Of a stretch of DNA of 48,904 nucleotides, positions 21,061 through 30,248 are shown piece by piece. The notes under the pieces are model-generated. The model was given only the letters and a program-made list of their open reading frames with translations. It was not told where the DNA came from and made no database searches. The DNA lies in contig JBGUJZ010000031.1 in assembly GCA_045114175.1 (NCBI GenBank), positions 1 through 48,904 of the forward strand, read 5' to 3'. The position numbers and the translations under genes were made by a program. The stretch is from Cacconaster sp045114175 (GTDB lineage Bacteria; Bacteroidota; Bacteroidia; Bacteroidales; UBA932). Position 1 is the first letter of the stretch, and each line of letters begins with the position of its first letter.

Positions 21061-21732
21061 ATGAAATCCGATTTCGAAAAGTTCGCCGTCGGCCATTGCG
21101 GCATCAGTTCCACGACGCTTCACGACCTGACCTCCATCTACGCGGGTTATATCAACCCGACCATCGTGGAGGAGCGCAGGCTCAACGTAGCGCAGATGGA
21201 TGTCTTCTCCCGCCTGATGGTAGACCGCATCATCTTCCTCGGTTGTCCGATCGACGATGACGTGGCCAACATCATCCAGGCGCAGCTGCTCTTCCTCGAT
21301 TCGAACGGTGCGGATTCGGATATCACACTCTATATCAACTCTCCGGGCGGTGGCGTCTATGCCGGTCTGGGTATCTACGACACCATGCAGACCATTCGCT
21401 CCGATGTGAAGACCATCTGCACCGGTATGGCAGCCTCGATGGCTTCCATCCTGCTGGTGGCCGGCACCAAGGGCAAGCGCTCCATCCTGCCGCACTCCCG
21501 CGTGATGATTCATCAGCCGATGGGCGGCGCGCAGGGACAGGCTTCGGATATTGAGATCACGGCCCGCGAGATTCTCAAGTTGAAAGGTGAACTCCACCAG
21601 ATTCTGGCTGACCACACCGGAAAATCGGTCAAAGACATCGCCCGCGATGCGGATCGTGATTTCTGGATGACCGCTCCGGAAGCGCTCGCCTACGGCATGG
21701 TGGATGAAATCATAGCACGCCGGAAGAAGTAA
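21061..21732 (+). CDS. clpP: ATP-dependent Clp protease proteolytic subunit
   Basis: A 223-residue serine peptidase. The catalytic Ser lies in CTGMAASMASILL and the His in LPHSRVMIHQPMGG; the Asp is in the downstream helix region. YINSPGGGVYAGLGIYDTM is the conserved strand region forming the oxyanion area. The roughly 25-residue N-terminal stretch (MKSDFEKFAVGHCGIS) may be a propeptide. It starts 6 nt after tig and its stop overlaps the clpX ATG by 1 nt (TAATG), so synthesis with its unfoldase partner is coupled. Confidence 0.97.
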   Translation: MKSDFEKFAVGHCGISSTTLHDLTSIYAGYINPTIVEERRLNVAQMDVFSRLMVDRIIFLGCPIDDDVANIIQAQLLFLDSNGADSDITLYINSPGGGVYAGLGIYDTMQTIRSDVKTICTGMAASMASILLVAGTKGKRSILPHSRVMIHQPMGGAQGQASDIEITAREILKLKGELHQILADHTGKSVKDIARDADRDFWMTAPEALAYGMVDEIIARRKK

Positions 21733-22979
21733 TGGCCGGAAAACCGCACGATGAACCGCGCTGCTGCTTCTGTGGCCGCACGCAGGATCAGGTGGAGTTG
21801 CTGATTACGGTCGGCAGCCAGGCCATCTGCTCCGACTGTGTCCGCAGCCTGAGCGACTATATCCGCGAAGTGCTGGGAGAGGCGCAGCCCAAGAAGCCCG
21901 CTAAACAGCAGGACGACAAAGCGTTCAAGCTACTCAAGCCGCGCGAGATCAAAGCTTTTCTGGATGAGTACGTCATCGGCCAGGACGAAGCTAAAAAGAC
22001 GCTCGCTGTTGCGGTTTACAACCATTACAAGCGTATCAGCCGCCCGCAGGAGGATGACCTGATTGAGAAATCCAACATCCTGATGGTAGGCCCGACCGGG
22101 ACCGGCAAAACCTTGCTGGCCAGGACGATTGCCCGGATGCTCAATGTGCCGTTCGCTATCGTTGATGCCACGGTGCTGACCGAGGCCGGCTATGTGGGCG
22201 AAGATGTGGAGAGCATCCTCACCCGCCTGCTACAGGATGCGGATTACGATGTGGCTCGCGCAGAACGGGGCATCGTCTTCATAGACGAAATAGACAAGAT
22301 TGCCCGCAAGAGCGACAATCCTTCCATCACGCGTGACGTATCCGGTGAAGGCGTGCAGCAGGCACTGCTCAAGATCCTGGAGGGCAACGTGGTAAACGTC
22401 CCCCCGCAGGGCGGCCGCAAGCACCCCGAGCAGCGGATGATCGCCGTCAATACGGAAAATATTCTCTTTATCTGTGGCGGTGCTTTCGAAGGCATCGAGC
22501 GTCACATTTCGCAGCGCCTCAATATGCAGGTGATCGGGTTCAACGCACAGAAGGAGCGTGAAAAGGTGGATAAGAACAACCTGATCCAGTACGTTGCTCC
22601 GCAAGACCTGCGTTCCTATGGCCTGATTCCGGAAATCATCGGCCGCTTGCCGGTGGTAACCCATCTGGATCCGCTGGACCGGGGCAGCCTGCTGGCTATC
22701 CTCACGGAGCCGCGCAACGCGCTGATTAAGCAATACAAAGAACTCTTCGCCATGGACGGCATCAAACTGATTGTCCGGAAAGAGGTACTGGAGTTTATTG
22801 TGGATACCGCCATCTCCTTCAAACTCGGTGCGCGCGGCCTGCGATCCCTCTGCGAGGCCATCATGAACGACGCGATGTTCGAAGCGCCCACCAGTGGCCG
22901 TAAAACACTGATCCTCACCCTGGCTTACGCCAAAGAGAGGATCGGAAAGTATGCCGGCAAACTCGCCGGTGGTAAATAA
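21732..22979 (+). CDS. clpX: ATP-dependent Clp protease ATP-binding subunit ClpX
   Basis: A 415-residue AAA+ unfoldase. The N-terminal zinc-binding domain (CCFCGRTQ and ICSDCV) recognises substrates and adaptors. The Walker A motif GPTGTGKTLLARTIA, the Walker B segment GIVFIDEIDKIA, a pore loop GYVGEDVES and the sensor region follow. The IGF-type ClpP-docking loop is probably in VIGFNAQKE. The gene overlaps clpP by 1 nt and ends 6 nt before the end of the convergent rho gene, with no strong terminator between them. Confidence 0.98.
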   Translation: MAGKPHDEPRCCFCGRTQDQVELLITVGSQAICSDCVRSLSDYIREVLGEAQPKKPAKQQDDKAFKLLKPREIKAFLDEYVIGQDEAKKTLAVAVYNHYKRISRPQEDDLIEKSNILMVGPTGTGKTLLARTIARMLNVPFAIVDATVLTEAGYVGEDVESILTRLLQDADYDVARAERGIVFIDEIDKIARKSDNPSITRDVSGEGVQQALLKILEGNVVNVPPQGGRKHPEQRMIAVNTENILFICGGAFEGIERHISQRLNMQVIGFNAQKEREKVDKNNLIQYVAPQDLRSYGLIPEIIGRLPVVTHLDPLDRGSLLAILTEPRNALIKQYKELFAMDGIKLIVRKEVLEFIVDTAISFKLGARGLRSLCEAIMNDAMFEAPTSGRKTLILTLAYAKERIGKYAGKLAGGK

Positions 22980-22985
22980 GCCTGT

Positions 22986-24773
22986 TTATTTCAACGAGTC
23001 GCCGTTCATCTCGATGAGGAACTGCGCGTTGTTGGTCGTCTTTTCCAGGCGGCTCTTGAGGAATTCCATCGCCTCGATGGAGTTCATGTCTGCCAGATAG
23101 TTACGCAGCAGCCAGATCCGGTTGATGTACTCCGGATCGTAGAGCAGGTCGTCGCGGCGGGTGGAACTCAGGGTGACGTCCACAGCCGGGAAGATGCGCT
23201 TATTGGAGAGCTTCCGGTCGAGCTGGAGCTCGAGGTTGCCGGTACCCTTGAATTCCTCGAAGATTACGTCGTCCATCTTGGAGCCGGTTTCCGTGAGGGC
23301 GGTGGCCAGGATGGTGAGTGAACCGCCGTTCTCAATCTTACGGGCGGCACCGAAGAAGCGTTTGGGGCGCTGCAGGGCGTTGGCATCCACACCACCGGAG
23401 AGAATCTTGCCGGATGCGGGCTGCACCGTATTGAAAGCGCGTGCGAGACGCGTGATGGAATCGAGCAGGATCACGACGTCGTGACCGCACTCTACCAGGC
23501 GCTTTGCCTTTTCAAGTACCATATTGGAAACCTTCACGTGGCGCTCAGCGGGTTCGTCGAAGGTAGAGGCGATCACCTCTGCCTTTACGCTGCGCTCCAT
23601 GTCGGTGACCTCCTCCGGACGTTCGTCGATCAGAAGGACGATCATGTAAACCTCCGGGTGGTTGTCTGCAATCGCATTTGCGATATCCTTGAGCAACACG
23701 GTTTTACCGGTCTTAGGCTGTGCCACGATCAGGCCGCGCTGGCCCTTTCCGATCGGGGTGAAGAGATCCACCACGCGAACCGAGATGTTGCTGTTGTGGC
23801 CATGGCCGGTCAGGTTGAATTTCTCTTCCGGGAAAAGCGGGGTGAGGAAGTCGAACGGCACGCGGTCGCGGATGGATTCCGGGGTACGGCCGTTGATCAG
23901 GCGGACCTTGATAAGCGGGAAGTATTTCTCGCCCTCGCGCGGAGGACGAATCTCGCCGAGAACCGTATCGCCGGTCTTGAGGGCGTAGGATTTGATCTGT
24001 GCCTGAGAGACATAGATGTCATCCGGGGAGTTGAGGTAATTATAGTCGGAAGAACGCAGGAAGCCGTAGCCGTCGGGTACGATTTCCAGCACACCGGTTG
24101 CCTCTACCGTGCCCTCGAATTCATAGCGGGGCTGTTTGGGCTGCTGCGGTTGCTGCTGGCCGTGCTGCTGGTTCTGTCCGTTCTGGGGACGCTGCTGCTG
24201 GCCATGCTGGTTCTGATTCTGCTGATTCTGCGGTTTGTGCTCGGCGGGTTTGGCCTCGGCTTTTGCCTCATCTTTAGGCTGTTCCAGCGGAAGCTCGGGA
24301 TCCTTGGCGCCTTCTTCCTTGCGCGGCTTGCGGCCACGTTTGGGCTTTTCAGCGGATTCCTGTGCCGGGGCGGATTTCACCTCGGCTGCGGGCTGTGCAG
24401 CGGGTGCTGCTTCGGGAGCCTGCTGTGCGGCATTCTCAGCTTTCGGGGCCTCTTTCTTGGGGCGGCCGCGGCGCTTGGCAGCGGGTTGTGCGGTCGCCTC
24501 GGCCTGTTTGGCGGGAGCTTCTGCAGCTGCGGGCTGTGCTTCCGGAGCTTTCTTGGCCTCGGGCTGCGCTTTCTGCTGTTTCTGTGCGGCAGCCGGTCCT
24601 TTGCGGCGCGGTCTCAGTTGAATCTTTTCGCTGGATTGGTTGGCCTGCTCATCCAGAATGGCATAGACCAGGTCAGTTGCATCGAGGGATTCGGGTTTAC
24701 GAATGTTGTACCCCTTTGCGAGCGCCAATAAGTCTTCACGACTTTTGGCTTCAAGTTCGTCTTTTGTAATCAT
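22986..24773 (-). CDS. rho: Transcription termination factor Rho with long disordered insert
   Basis: A 595-residue Rho, about 175 longer than E. coli Rho. The N-terminal Rho-N helices (KDELEAKSREDLLALAKGY) are followed by a low-complexity stretch at residues of about 50-225 made of Ala, Pro, Lys, Gln and Glu, with two AT-hook-like RGR motifs (KRRGRPKK, KRGRKPRK) and a Gln/Asn/His-rich part. Then come the RNA-binding CSD (GVLEIVPDGYGFLRSSDYNYL) and the ATPase core (AQPKTGKTVLLKDIA, VILLDSITRLARAFN, R-loop and secondary RNA site). In Bacteroides thetaiotaomicron such an insert drives phase separation of Rho and is needed in the gut. Function is otherwise conserved. Confidence 0.96.
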   Translation of the reverse strand: MITKDELEAKSREDLLALAKGYNIRKPESLDATDLVYAILDEQANQSSEKIQLRPRRKGPAAAQKQQKAQPEAKKAPEAQPAAAEAPAKQAEATAQPAAKRRGRPKKEAPKAENAAQQAPEAAPAAQPAAEVKSAPAQESAEKPKRGRKPRKEEGAKDPELPLEQPKDEAKAEAKPAEHKPQNQQNQNQHGQQQRPQNGQNQQHGQQQPQQPKQPRYEFEGTVEATGVLEIVPDGYGFLRSSDYNYLNSPDDIYVSQAQIKSYALKTGDTVLGEIRPPREGEKYFPLIKVRLINGRTPESIRDRVPFDFLTPLFPEEKFNLTGHGHNSNISVRVVDLFTPIGKGQRGLIVAQPKTGKTVLLKDIANAIADNHPEVYMIVLLIDERPEEVTDMERSVKAEVIASTFDEPAERHVKVSNMVLEKAKRLVECGHDVVILLDSITRLARAFNTVQPASGKILSGGVDANALQRPKRFFGAARKIENGGSLTILATALTETGSKMDDVIFEEFKGTGNLELQLDRKLSNKRIFPAVDVTLSSTRRDDLLYDPEYINRIWLLRNYLADMNSIEAMEFLKSRLEKTTNNAQFLIEMNGDSLK

Positions 24774-24827
24774 ACTGTGTGGAATGGAATGGGCCGCAGA
24801 TGGGGCGGATCATCCTTTAAGTGACCG

Positions 24828-24858
24828 CAAAGTTAAACAAAAAACAGAAACAAGCAAA
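24828..24858 (-). promoter_or_regulatory. Promoter of rho
   Basis: On the minus strand TTTG (24858-24855), 19 nt, TAACTTTG (24835-24828). The predicted leader is about 50 nt. Confidence 0.75.
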
Positions 24859-24870
24859 TAATCGGGCCGC

Positions 24871-26319
24871 CTAATCTGCCTCTCCGGCCTTCTCCTTTTT
24901 CTCATAATCTTTCAGGGCGCGGATGGCCTGCGGACAGAGAATCAGGATGACGATGACGTTGATCCAGGTGGTAAGGCCTACGCCGATGTCGCCCATCTGC
25001 CAAGCCACGTTGGCTTCGCGTCCCGCACCGAAGATGACGGCGGCTGCAATCAGGATCCGGTAGATCCAAACCACTACCTTCTCCAGTTTCCAGCGGTGCT
25101 TGCCACCCGTGGAGCAGAGATAAGCAATGCTGGATTCAGCGTAGAAATAGTAGGCGATGATGGTCGTAAAGACAAAGAAGAAGAGGGCAATGGAAACGAA
25201 GGCGCTGCCGAATCCGTGGAAAACCTTGTCCACAGCCGCCTGGGTGAATCCCACGTAGTTGTTACCCAACTCCGGGGCACCGGACATAACCGTTCCGCCT
25301 GCAGCGTCGAACACGTTATAAGTGCCAGAGCTGAGGATCATCAGGGCCGTGGCGGTACAGACCAGCAGGGTGTCGATATAGACGGAGAATGCTTGGACCA
25401 GACCCTGCTTGGCCGGGTGCGACACATCCGCACTGGCCGAAGCGATGGCTCCGCCGCCCTGGCCAGCCTCGTTAGAGTAGAGGCCGCGCTTGACGCCGAA
25501 GGCGATGGCGCTACCCAGAATACCGCCGAAAGCTGCGTTGGTTCCGAATGCACTGGTGAAAATCAGGTTGAACATTCCGGGAATGGCCTTGTAGTTCAAG
25601 CCCACGATGATCAGCGAGAAAAGGATATAGACCACAGCCATCAGGGGGGTGATGGTGGCCGCCACCTTGGCGATACGCTTGACGCCACCTGCAACGACCA
25701 ACAACAGCAGAGAGGCAAGGATAATACCGCCTACCAGCGGCGGAATATGGAAGGAGTTGTAGGCGGCAGATGCGGCGCCATTGGCCTGCACCGTAACGCT
25801 CAGCAATCCATAGCCGAGAATCGTGAAAACTGCGAAGATAATGCCCAACCAGCGCTGTTTGAGGCCGTTGTCGATATAGGTAGTAGGACCGCCACGCCAT
25901 CCGGTATGGTGCGGGAATTTGTAAATCTGTGCGAGGGTTGACTCCACAAAGGCGGTGGAGGCGCCAAAGAAAGCAATAAGCCACATCCAGAAGATGGCGC
26001 CCGGACCACCCATTGCGATGGCGGTGGCCACACCCACGATATTGCCGGTTCCCACGCGTCCCGAGAGGGCCATACAGAAAGCCTGGAACGAGGATACTCC
26101 CTTGGCTTTGGGCGTATCCGCTTCTGCAGATTCGCCCGAAACTTCCACAGGGACAGGCTCTTTCTTGCGCGAGAAGAGCAGTTTGACCATCAGTTTCAGG
26201 CGGCGAATCTGGACGAACCGCGTACGGATGGTGAAGTACAATCCGGCGGCGATCAGCAGAATAACCAGTGCGGGGCTCCAGACAATGTCGTTAACGGTGG
26301 AGACGATCTTTTCAAACAT
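24871..26319 (-). CDS. Alanine/glycine:cation symporter (AGCS family)
   Basis: A 482-residue membrane protein starting MFEKIVSTVNDIVWSP at 26319; the longer frame upstream is read-through of the lptD 3' region. Family marks are GRVGTGNIVGVATAIAMGGPG, FVESTLAQIYK, GVKRGLYSNEAGQGG and a block of about ten helices. A charged cytosolic loop of about 30 residues near the N-terminus (VPVEVSGESAEADTPK) is an addition common in this phylum. AGCS carriers import alanine or glycine with sodium. It lies 7 nt after lptD on the same strand, so the two are probably co-transcribed, though no shared function is known. Confidence 0.9.
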   Translation of the reverse strand: MFEKIVSTVNDIVWSPALVILLIAAGLYFTIRTRFVQIRRLKLMVKLLFSRKKEPVPVEVSGESAEADTPKAKGVSSFQAFCMALSGRVGTGNIVGVATAIAMGGPGAIFWMWLIAFFGASTAFVESTLAQIYKFPHHTGWRGGPTTYIDNGLKQRWLGIIFAVFTILGYGLLSVTVQANGAASAAYNSFHIPPLVGGIILASLLLLVVAGGVKRIAKVAATITPLMAVVYILFSLIIVGLNYKAIPGMFNLIFTSAFGTNAAFGGILGSAIAFGVKRGLYSNEAGQGGGAIASASADVSHPAKQGLVQAFSVYIDTLLVCTATALMILSSGTYNVFDAAGGTVMSGAPELGNNYVGFTQAAVDKVFHGFGSAFVSIALFFFVFTTIIAYYFYAESSIAYLCSTGGKHRWKLEKVVVWIYRILIAAAVIFGAGREANVAWQMGDIGVGLTTWINVIVILILCPQAIRALKDYEKKEKAGEAD

Positions 26320-26326
26320 AACGGTA

Positions 26327-29056
26327 TTAGTTGTCCCAGTAACTGGATGTTTTCTTGAATTTGAGAATGTCCGCCAGGGCGGAAGCCTTGGCCGCGAACC
26401 GGAAGCTCCAGCTCTCCCACTGGCCATTCGGCACCCAGGAGACGGACATCGTGAAGCAGTGCAGGTCGTAGGTGGCGCTGACCTGGGTGGTGGACATCTT
26501 CATCTTGGTCAGGTCGAAGCCGGTATTGAAGTTCATGTCAAGCGCCTTGGTGAGCCGCAAACTGCCGGAGAGGGAGACGGTTTGCGTGTGGTTGTCTTTC
26601 ACCTGCAGCCGTTCGTTGGAATACTGATACGAGCGGGAGAAGGAGTAGTTGTAACCCACACGGAGCGACCAGGGGATATTCGGGTTCATATAGTAGCACC
26701 AGCCGCCCGGAATATATTCTCCGGTAATCGGGTGGTAGTAGATGAAGGCATAGTCGCTGTTTCCGCCGTGGCTGTGGACGTGTCCGTCATCATCGCCGCC
26801 ACCGCCGCCCGGCGAACCGTGGTGGCCGTCGTTGCCTTGGTACTTTCCGCCGCCCGAAATCGAGTAGGAGAGGGAAGCGCCCGCATTGGTCATGCGTGCC
26901 AGGTGGCCCGTCTTGAGAACGTTGAACTTGTTGATAATCTGTCCGCGTTCGTTGATGGCGTAGGGGTTGAGGGTCATGTTACCATTGATACCCAGTTTGC
27001 CGAACACGGTGGTGCTTCCGCTGATGGAGATGTTGGACATCTTCAACGAATCCGCCAGGAAGTTGTAGGAGCCGTTGATGCCCAGCTGGTCGAGCAGTTT
27101 TACCTTCTTCAGACCGCCGGCGGTCGTATCTTTGGGGCTCTTGACCTTGGCTTCCAGGTTGTTGGCAAACGAGAAGGAAACGGCTGCCGTGCGGCCCTTA
27201 CCCGGCGGGGAGTAGAGCATTCCGCCGTAGCGGTTGTACTCCTCGGTCACTTCGGTTCCGTTGGCCTTGGTGTAGGTAATGCTGGTATAACCGTTGGCCG
27301 GCGTGCCCATTTCCGGACGCCAGCTGAAGCTGAATGACGGGGTAATCATGTGCCGGATGGCCTGCACGCGGCTCTTGCTGCCAAAGTTGAACATACCGTA
27401 GAGACGGGTGCTCATGGAGATGCCGGCGGAGAAGTTCTGCGTGACACCAAAGGTGCTGAAAAGATCGGAATAGCTGGTCACCACCCGGTCCAGGTCGGCA
27501 TCGTAAGCGCGCAGCTGCTCGCGGAAGAACCAGTTCATGCCGTAGCTGACCGACGGGGAGAACTGGAAGTATTTCAGCAGCGAGAAGGAGGGGAGACCTA
27601 TCTGGAAGTTGTGGGTCATGCCGTTCTGCATCTTGTTCCAGAAGTCCGAATCGTGAATCTCACTGGTCTTGAAGCTGATTTTGTTCTGCAGCGTGGTGCT
27701 GTAGCTGAGGGAGATCTTCTCGTAGATCCGCTCCTTGCCCACGCGGTTCTGCCGTTTGAAGGGGTAGAAGCGGTTGACGTTGAAGGTGATGTTCGGGAAG
27801 GTGATGGCGTAGGAACTGTCGCGCGAACTCTGGCTGTGCAGGGCGTTGATGGAGACGCTCATGCCGCTCCAGGTCTTTGAATAGGAGATGGAGGATGAGG
27901 TCTGGTTCTGCAGGGCGTTGGTGATGCCGGTAGAGTTGTACTTGTTGTTGGACGGGCTGGAGAAGTTGACCGATGCGCGGAAGGAGGTTCCAGGGTGGGC
28001 CTTGGAGTCCTGCGCGTGGCTCCAGCTTACGCCGAAGTTGCGGGATTCGTTGAAACTCGGCGTGCCCCGTTCGCCCGTGATATCATCCGAATAGTTGATG
28101 GAGAGCGAACCGTCGAACTTGTAGCGGAGTTTATAGCGTGAGGTCAGTCGCACGGCCCAGGAGCCGTAGGAGTAGATATCGCCGGTCAGGGCGATGTCGG
28201 CATAGTCGCCAATTACGAAGGAGTAGCCTAAGTCCTTGAGATAGAGGCCGCGGGCCGTTTCATCGCCGTATGAGGGGATCAGCAGGCCGCTGGCGCGGTC
28301 CGGCCGGTCGGGCACAAAACCGAAGGGAAGGCCAATCGGCAGCGGCACGTCGCCCACCACCAGGTAAGCGGGGCCGAACATCGTCTTCTGCTTGGGTTCG
28401 GTCATGATTTTGGCGGTGGTCATGCGCAGGTAATAGTGCGGATGCTCGGCGTCGCAGACGGTGTATTTACCGCCCGAGATGTTGAACGACTGGTCGGGCA
28501 TCATCTTCAGGTTGTCTCCCACCAATGTGCCGTCCTGCTGCTTGGTAGCCATGTTTTTGATCTTGGCCTTCCGGGTGGTGAAGTTGTAATAGACCTCATC
28601 CATCTCATATTCTCCGCCACGGTCCTTCATCACCGGTTTGCCGATCACCGAATCCACCGCAGGATCGAACTGGCCGCGGGCATAGACGATGTTGAGATCC
28701 ATGTTGTAGGCCATGTAATCGGCGGTGATGGCGATGTCTCCATAGTTGGCCGTGACGTTGCCGAAGTAGTAGATGATATTCTTCTCCAGGTCTTCAATCA
28801 CCGAGTCGCGGGCGGTGGTGAAGGCGGGGCGCTCCAGATTGCCGGTTGCGGCGGGTGTTTCTGAAACGGCCGGCTGTTGGATGGGTAGCGGTAGGGTATC
28901 CGGTTGCGCCAGTTGCTCAAGGCTGTCCGAAGGCGGAAGGCGCAAGAGCGTGGTATCAATGACGCGCCTCGTGGTCAGCGTATCCGGCTGTTGCGCAGCG
29001 GCGTGCAGCGTCAGCAGGAGAGCCGTAAAAAACAGGAAGAGGCGCTTTATTGTCAT
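26327..29056 (-). CDS. lptD: Putative LPS-assembly outer-membrane protein LptD
   Basis: A 909-residue protein with a signal peptide (MTIKRLFLFFTALLLTLHAAAQ). Residues of about 80-240 form the OstA-type beta-jellyroll (IYYFGNVTANYGDIAITADYM, then YNFTTRKAKIKNM), followed by the conserved LPLPIGLPFGFVPDRPDRASG-like stretch and a long C-terminal beta-barrel rich in aromatic strands. LptD with LptE delivers lipopolysaccharide to the cell surface. Near residues 741-765 there is an unusual loop rich in Gly, Asp and His. The gene is divergent from the amidase, a pairing common in this phylum. Confidence 0.88.
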   Translation of the reverse strand: MTIKRLFLFFTALLLTLHAAAQQPDTLTTRRVIDTTLLRLPPSDSLEQLAQPDTLPLPIQQPAVSETPAATGNLERPAFTTARDSVIEDLEKNIIYYFGNVTANYGDIAITADYMAYNMDLNIVYARGQFDPAVDSVIGKPVMKDRGGEYEMDEVYYNFTTRKAKIKNMATKQQDGTLVGDNLKMMPDQSFNISGGKYTVCDAEHPHYYLRMTTAKIMTEPKQKTMFGPAYLVVGDVPLPIGLPFGFVPDRPDRASGLLIPSYGDETARGLYLKDLGYSFVIGDYADIALTGDIYSYGSWAVRLTSRYKLRYKFDGSLSINYSDDITGERGTPSFNESRNFGVSWSHAQDSKAHPGTSFRASVNFSSPSNNKYNSTGITNALQNQTSSSISYSKTWSGMSVSINALHSQSSRDSSYAITFPNITFNVNRFYPFKRQNRVGKERIYEKISLSYSTTLQNKISFKTSEIHDSDFWNKMQNGMTHNFQIGLPSFSLLKYFQFSPSVSYGMNWFFREQLRAYDADLDRVVTSYSDLFSTFGVTQNFSAGISMSTRLYGMFNFGSKSRVQAIRHMITPSFSFSWRPEMGTPANGYTSITYTKANGTEVTEEYNRYGGMLYSPPGKGRTAAVSFSFANNLEAKVKSPKDTTAGGLKKVKLLDQLGINGSYNFLADSLKMSNISISGSTTVFGKLGINGNMTLNPYAINERGQIINKFNVLKTGHLARMTNAGASLSYSISGGGKYQGNDGHHGSPGGGGGDDDGHVHSHGGNSDYAFIYYHPITGEYIPGGWCYYMNPNIPWSLRVGYNYSFSRSYQYSNERLQVKDNHTQTVSLSGSLRLTKALDMNFNTGFDLTKMKMSTTQVSATYDLHCFTMSVSWVPNGQWESWSFRFAAKASALADILKFKKTSSYWDN

Positions 29057-29079
29057 TTATTCAGAAATCCGTATATTTG
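29050..29079 (+). promoter_or_regulatory. Promoter of the amidase gene
   Basis: TTG (29050-29052), 19 nt, TATATTTG (29072-29079). The predicted start is near 29083 and the leader about 38 nt. Confidence 0.7.
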
Positions 29080-29087
29080 CAAAGGGA

Positions 29088-29095
29088 CAAATTTA
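29088..29095 (-). promoter_or_regulatory. -7 promoter box of lptD
   Basis: Minus-strand TAAATTTG with a predicted start near 29084. It points towards the amidase promoter, so the two start sites nearly coincide. Confidence 0.6.
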
Positions 29096-29120
29096 GCAAT
29101 TTTCCCCGAATACCTATATA

Positions 29121-30248
29121 ATGCATCCCAAAATCCTTGCCAAGATCGCACTCGTTTTGCTGCTTACGGCCGTTTCTTTTCAGACGGTCCGCTCGCAGGA
29201 CAAATCCGCTGCCGGTTTCACCCTCCGGACGGTGGTGATTGACGCCGGTCACGGCGGAAAGGATCCGGGTGCAGTGTATGGCAAAGTGCGCGAGAAGGAT
29301 ATCACGCTGGATGTGGCTGTGCGGCTGGGCGAAAAGATCAAGAAGGCCTACCCGGACGTCAAGGTGATTTATACCCGCGACAAGGATGTCTATATTCCTC
29401 TGCATGAGCGCGGTAAGAAGGCTAACCGCAATCACGCGGACCTCTTCATTTCCATTCACGTCAACTCGGCCCGCAACAGTGCCGCCCGGGGAACGGAAAC
29501 CTTCCTGATGGGTACGGACAACAGCCGCTCCAACATGGAGGTCTGCAAGCGTGAAAACTCGGTGATTCTGCTCGAGGAAGACTATACCACCACCTACGCC
29601 GGTTATGATCCCAAGGAACCCGACTCCTTCATCTTTTTCAATATGATGCAGAGCGCCCAGCTGGAGCAGAGCGTTCGGATGGCGGAACTGGTTGAACAGC
29701 AGCTCGCTCAGGGCCCGATCGGCTTAAGCCGCGGCATCAAGCAGGCCACCCTGCTGGTGCTTTGGCGCACCACGATGCCCGCCGTGCTGGTGGAGATCGG
29801 ATTCCTCTCCAACCAGAAGGACCGGGAAAAGCTGACCAACCGGGATGAGCGGGGCAAGATGGCGGACGGCATCTTCCGGGCTTTTGCTGCCTTCAAGAAG
29901 GAGTATGACCGGGAACTTGAAAAACCGGAAATTCCGGCTACCCCGGATTCCGTTGTTGCGCCGGTAGCGACTGCGCCGGTTCCTGCCGCCCCCAAGGTAG
30001 AACCGATTTCTACAACCGATACCCTTTTCCGAATTCAAGTTTTTTCACTTTCTCGGAAATTGGAAGCGGGTGCACCCGAGTTTCAGGGAGAAAATGTGGA
30101 TTGTTTGAAAGTGGGAGAGACCTACAAATACTGCATCGGATTTTACAAAACCCGCTTTGAGGCGGCTGGAGCGCTTTCCGGCGTAAAAACCAAGTTTCCG
30201 GGAGCCTTTTTGATCCGGGTTGCGCCCGATGGAACGGTGGTCAGATAA
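29121..30248 (+). CDS. N-acetylmuramoyl-L-alanine amidase with C-terminal SPOR-like domain
   Basis: A 375-residue exported protein with a signal peptide ending near SFQTVRSQ. The Amidase_3 zinc site is complete: His in VIDAGHGGKDPGA, Glu in REKDITLDVAVRL, His in ISIHVNSA and catalytic Glu in AVLVEIGFLSN. After a Pro/Ala linker (TPDSVVAPVATAPVPAAPK) a C-terminal domain of about 75 residues (FRIQVFSLSRKLEAG to AFLIRVAPDG) fits SPOR, which binds denuded septal glycan. The enzyme cuts the bond between MurNAc and the stem peptide, most likely during daughter-cell separation. It is divergent from lptD. Confidence 0.92.
   Translation: MHPKILAKIALVLLLTAVSFQTVRSQDKSAAGFTLRTVVIDAGHGGKDPGAVYGKVREKDITLDVAVRLGEKIKKAYPDVKVIYTRDKDVYIPLHERGKKANRNHADLFISIHVNSARNSAARGTETFLMGTDNSRSNMEVCKRENSVILLEEDYTTTYAGYDPKEPDSFIFFNMMQSAQLEQSVRMAELVEQQLAQGPIGLSRGIKQATLLVLWRTTMPAVLVEIGFLSNQKDREKLTNRDERGKMADGIFRAFAAFKKEYDRELEKPEIPATPDSVVAPVATAPVPAAPKVEPISTTDTLFRIQVFSLSRKLEAGAPEFQGENVDCLKVGETYKYCIGFYKTRFEAAGALSGVKTKFPGAFLIRVAPDGTVVR

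Noticed and set aside
22974..22991. A shared terminator between clpX and rho
   Set aside because: Only a weak 6-bp AT stem over the two stop codons, with no T-run following.
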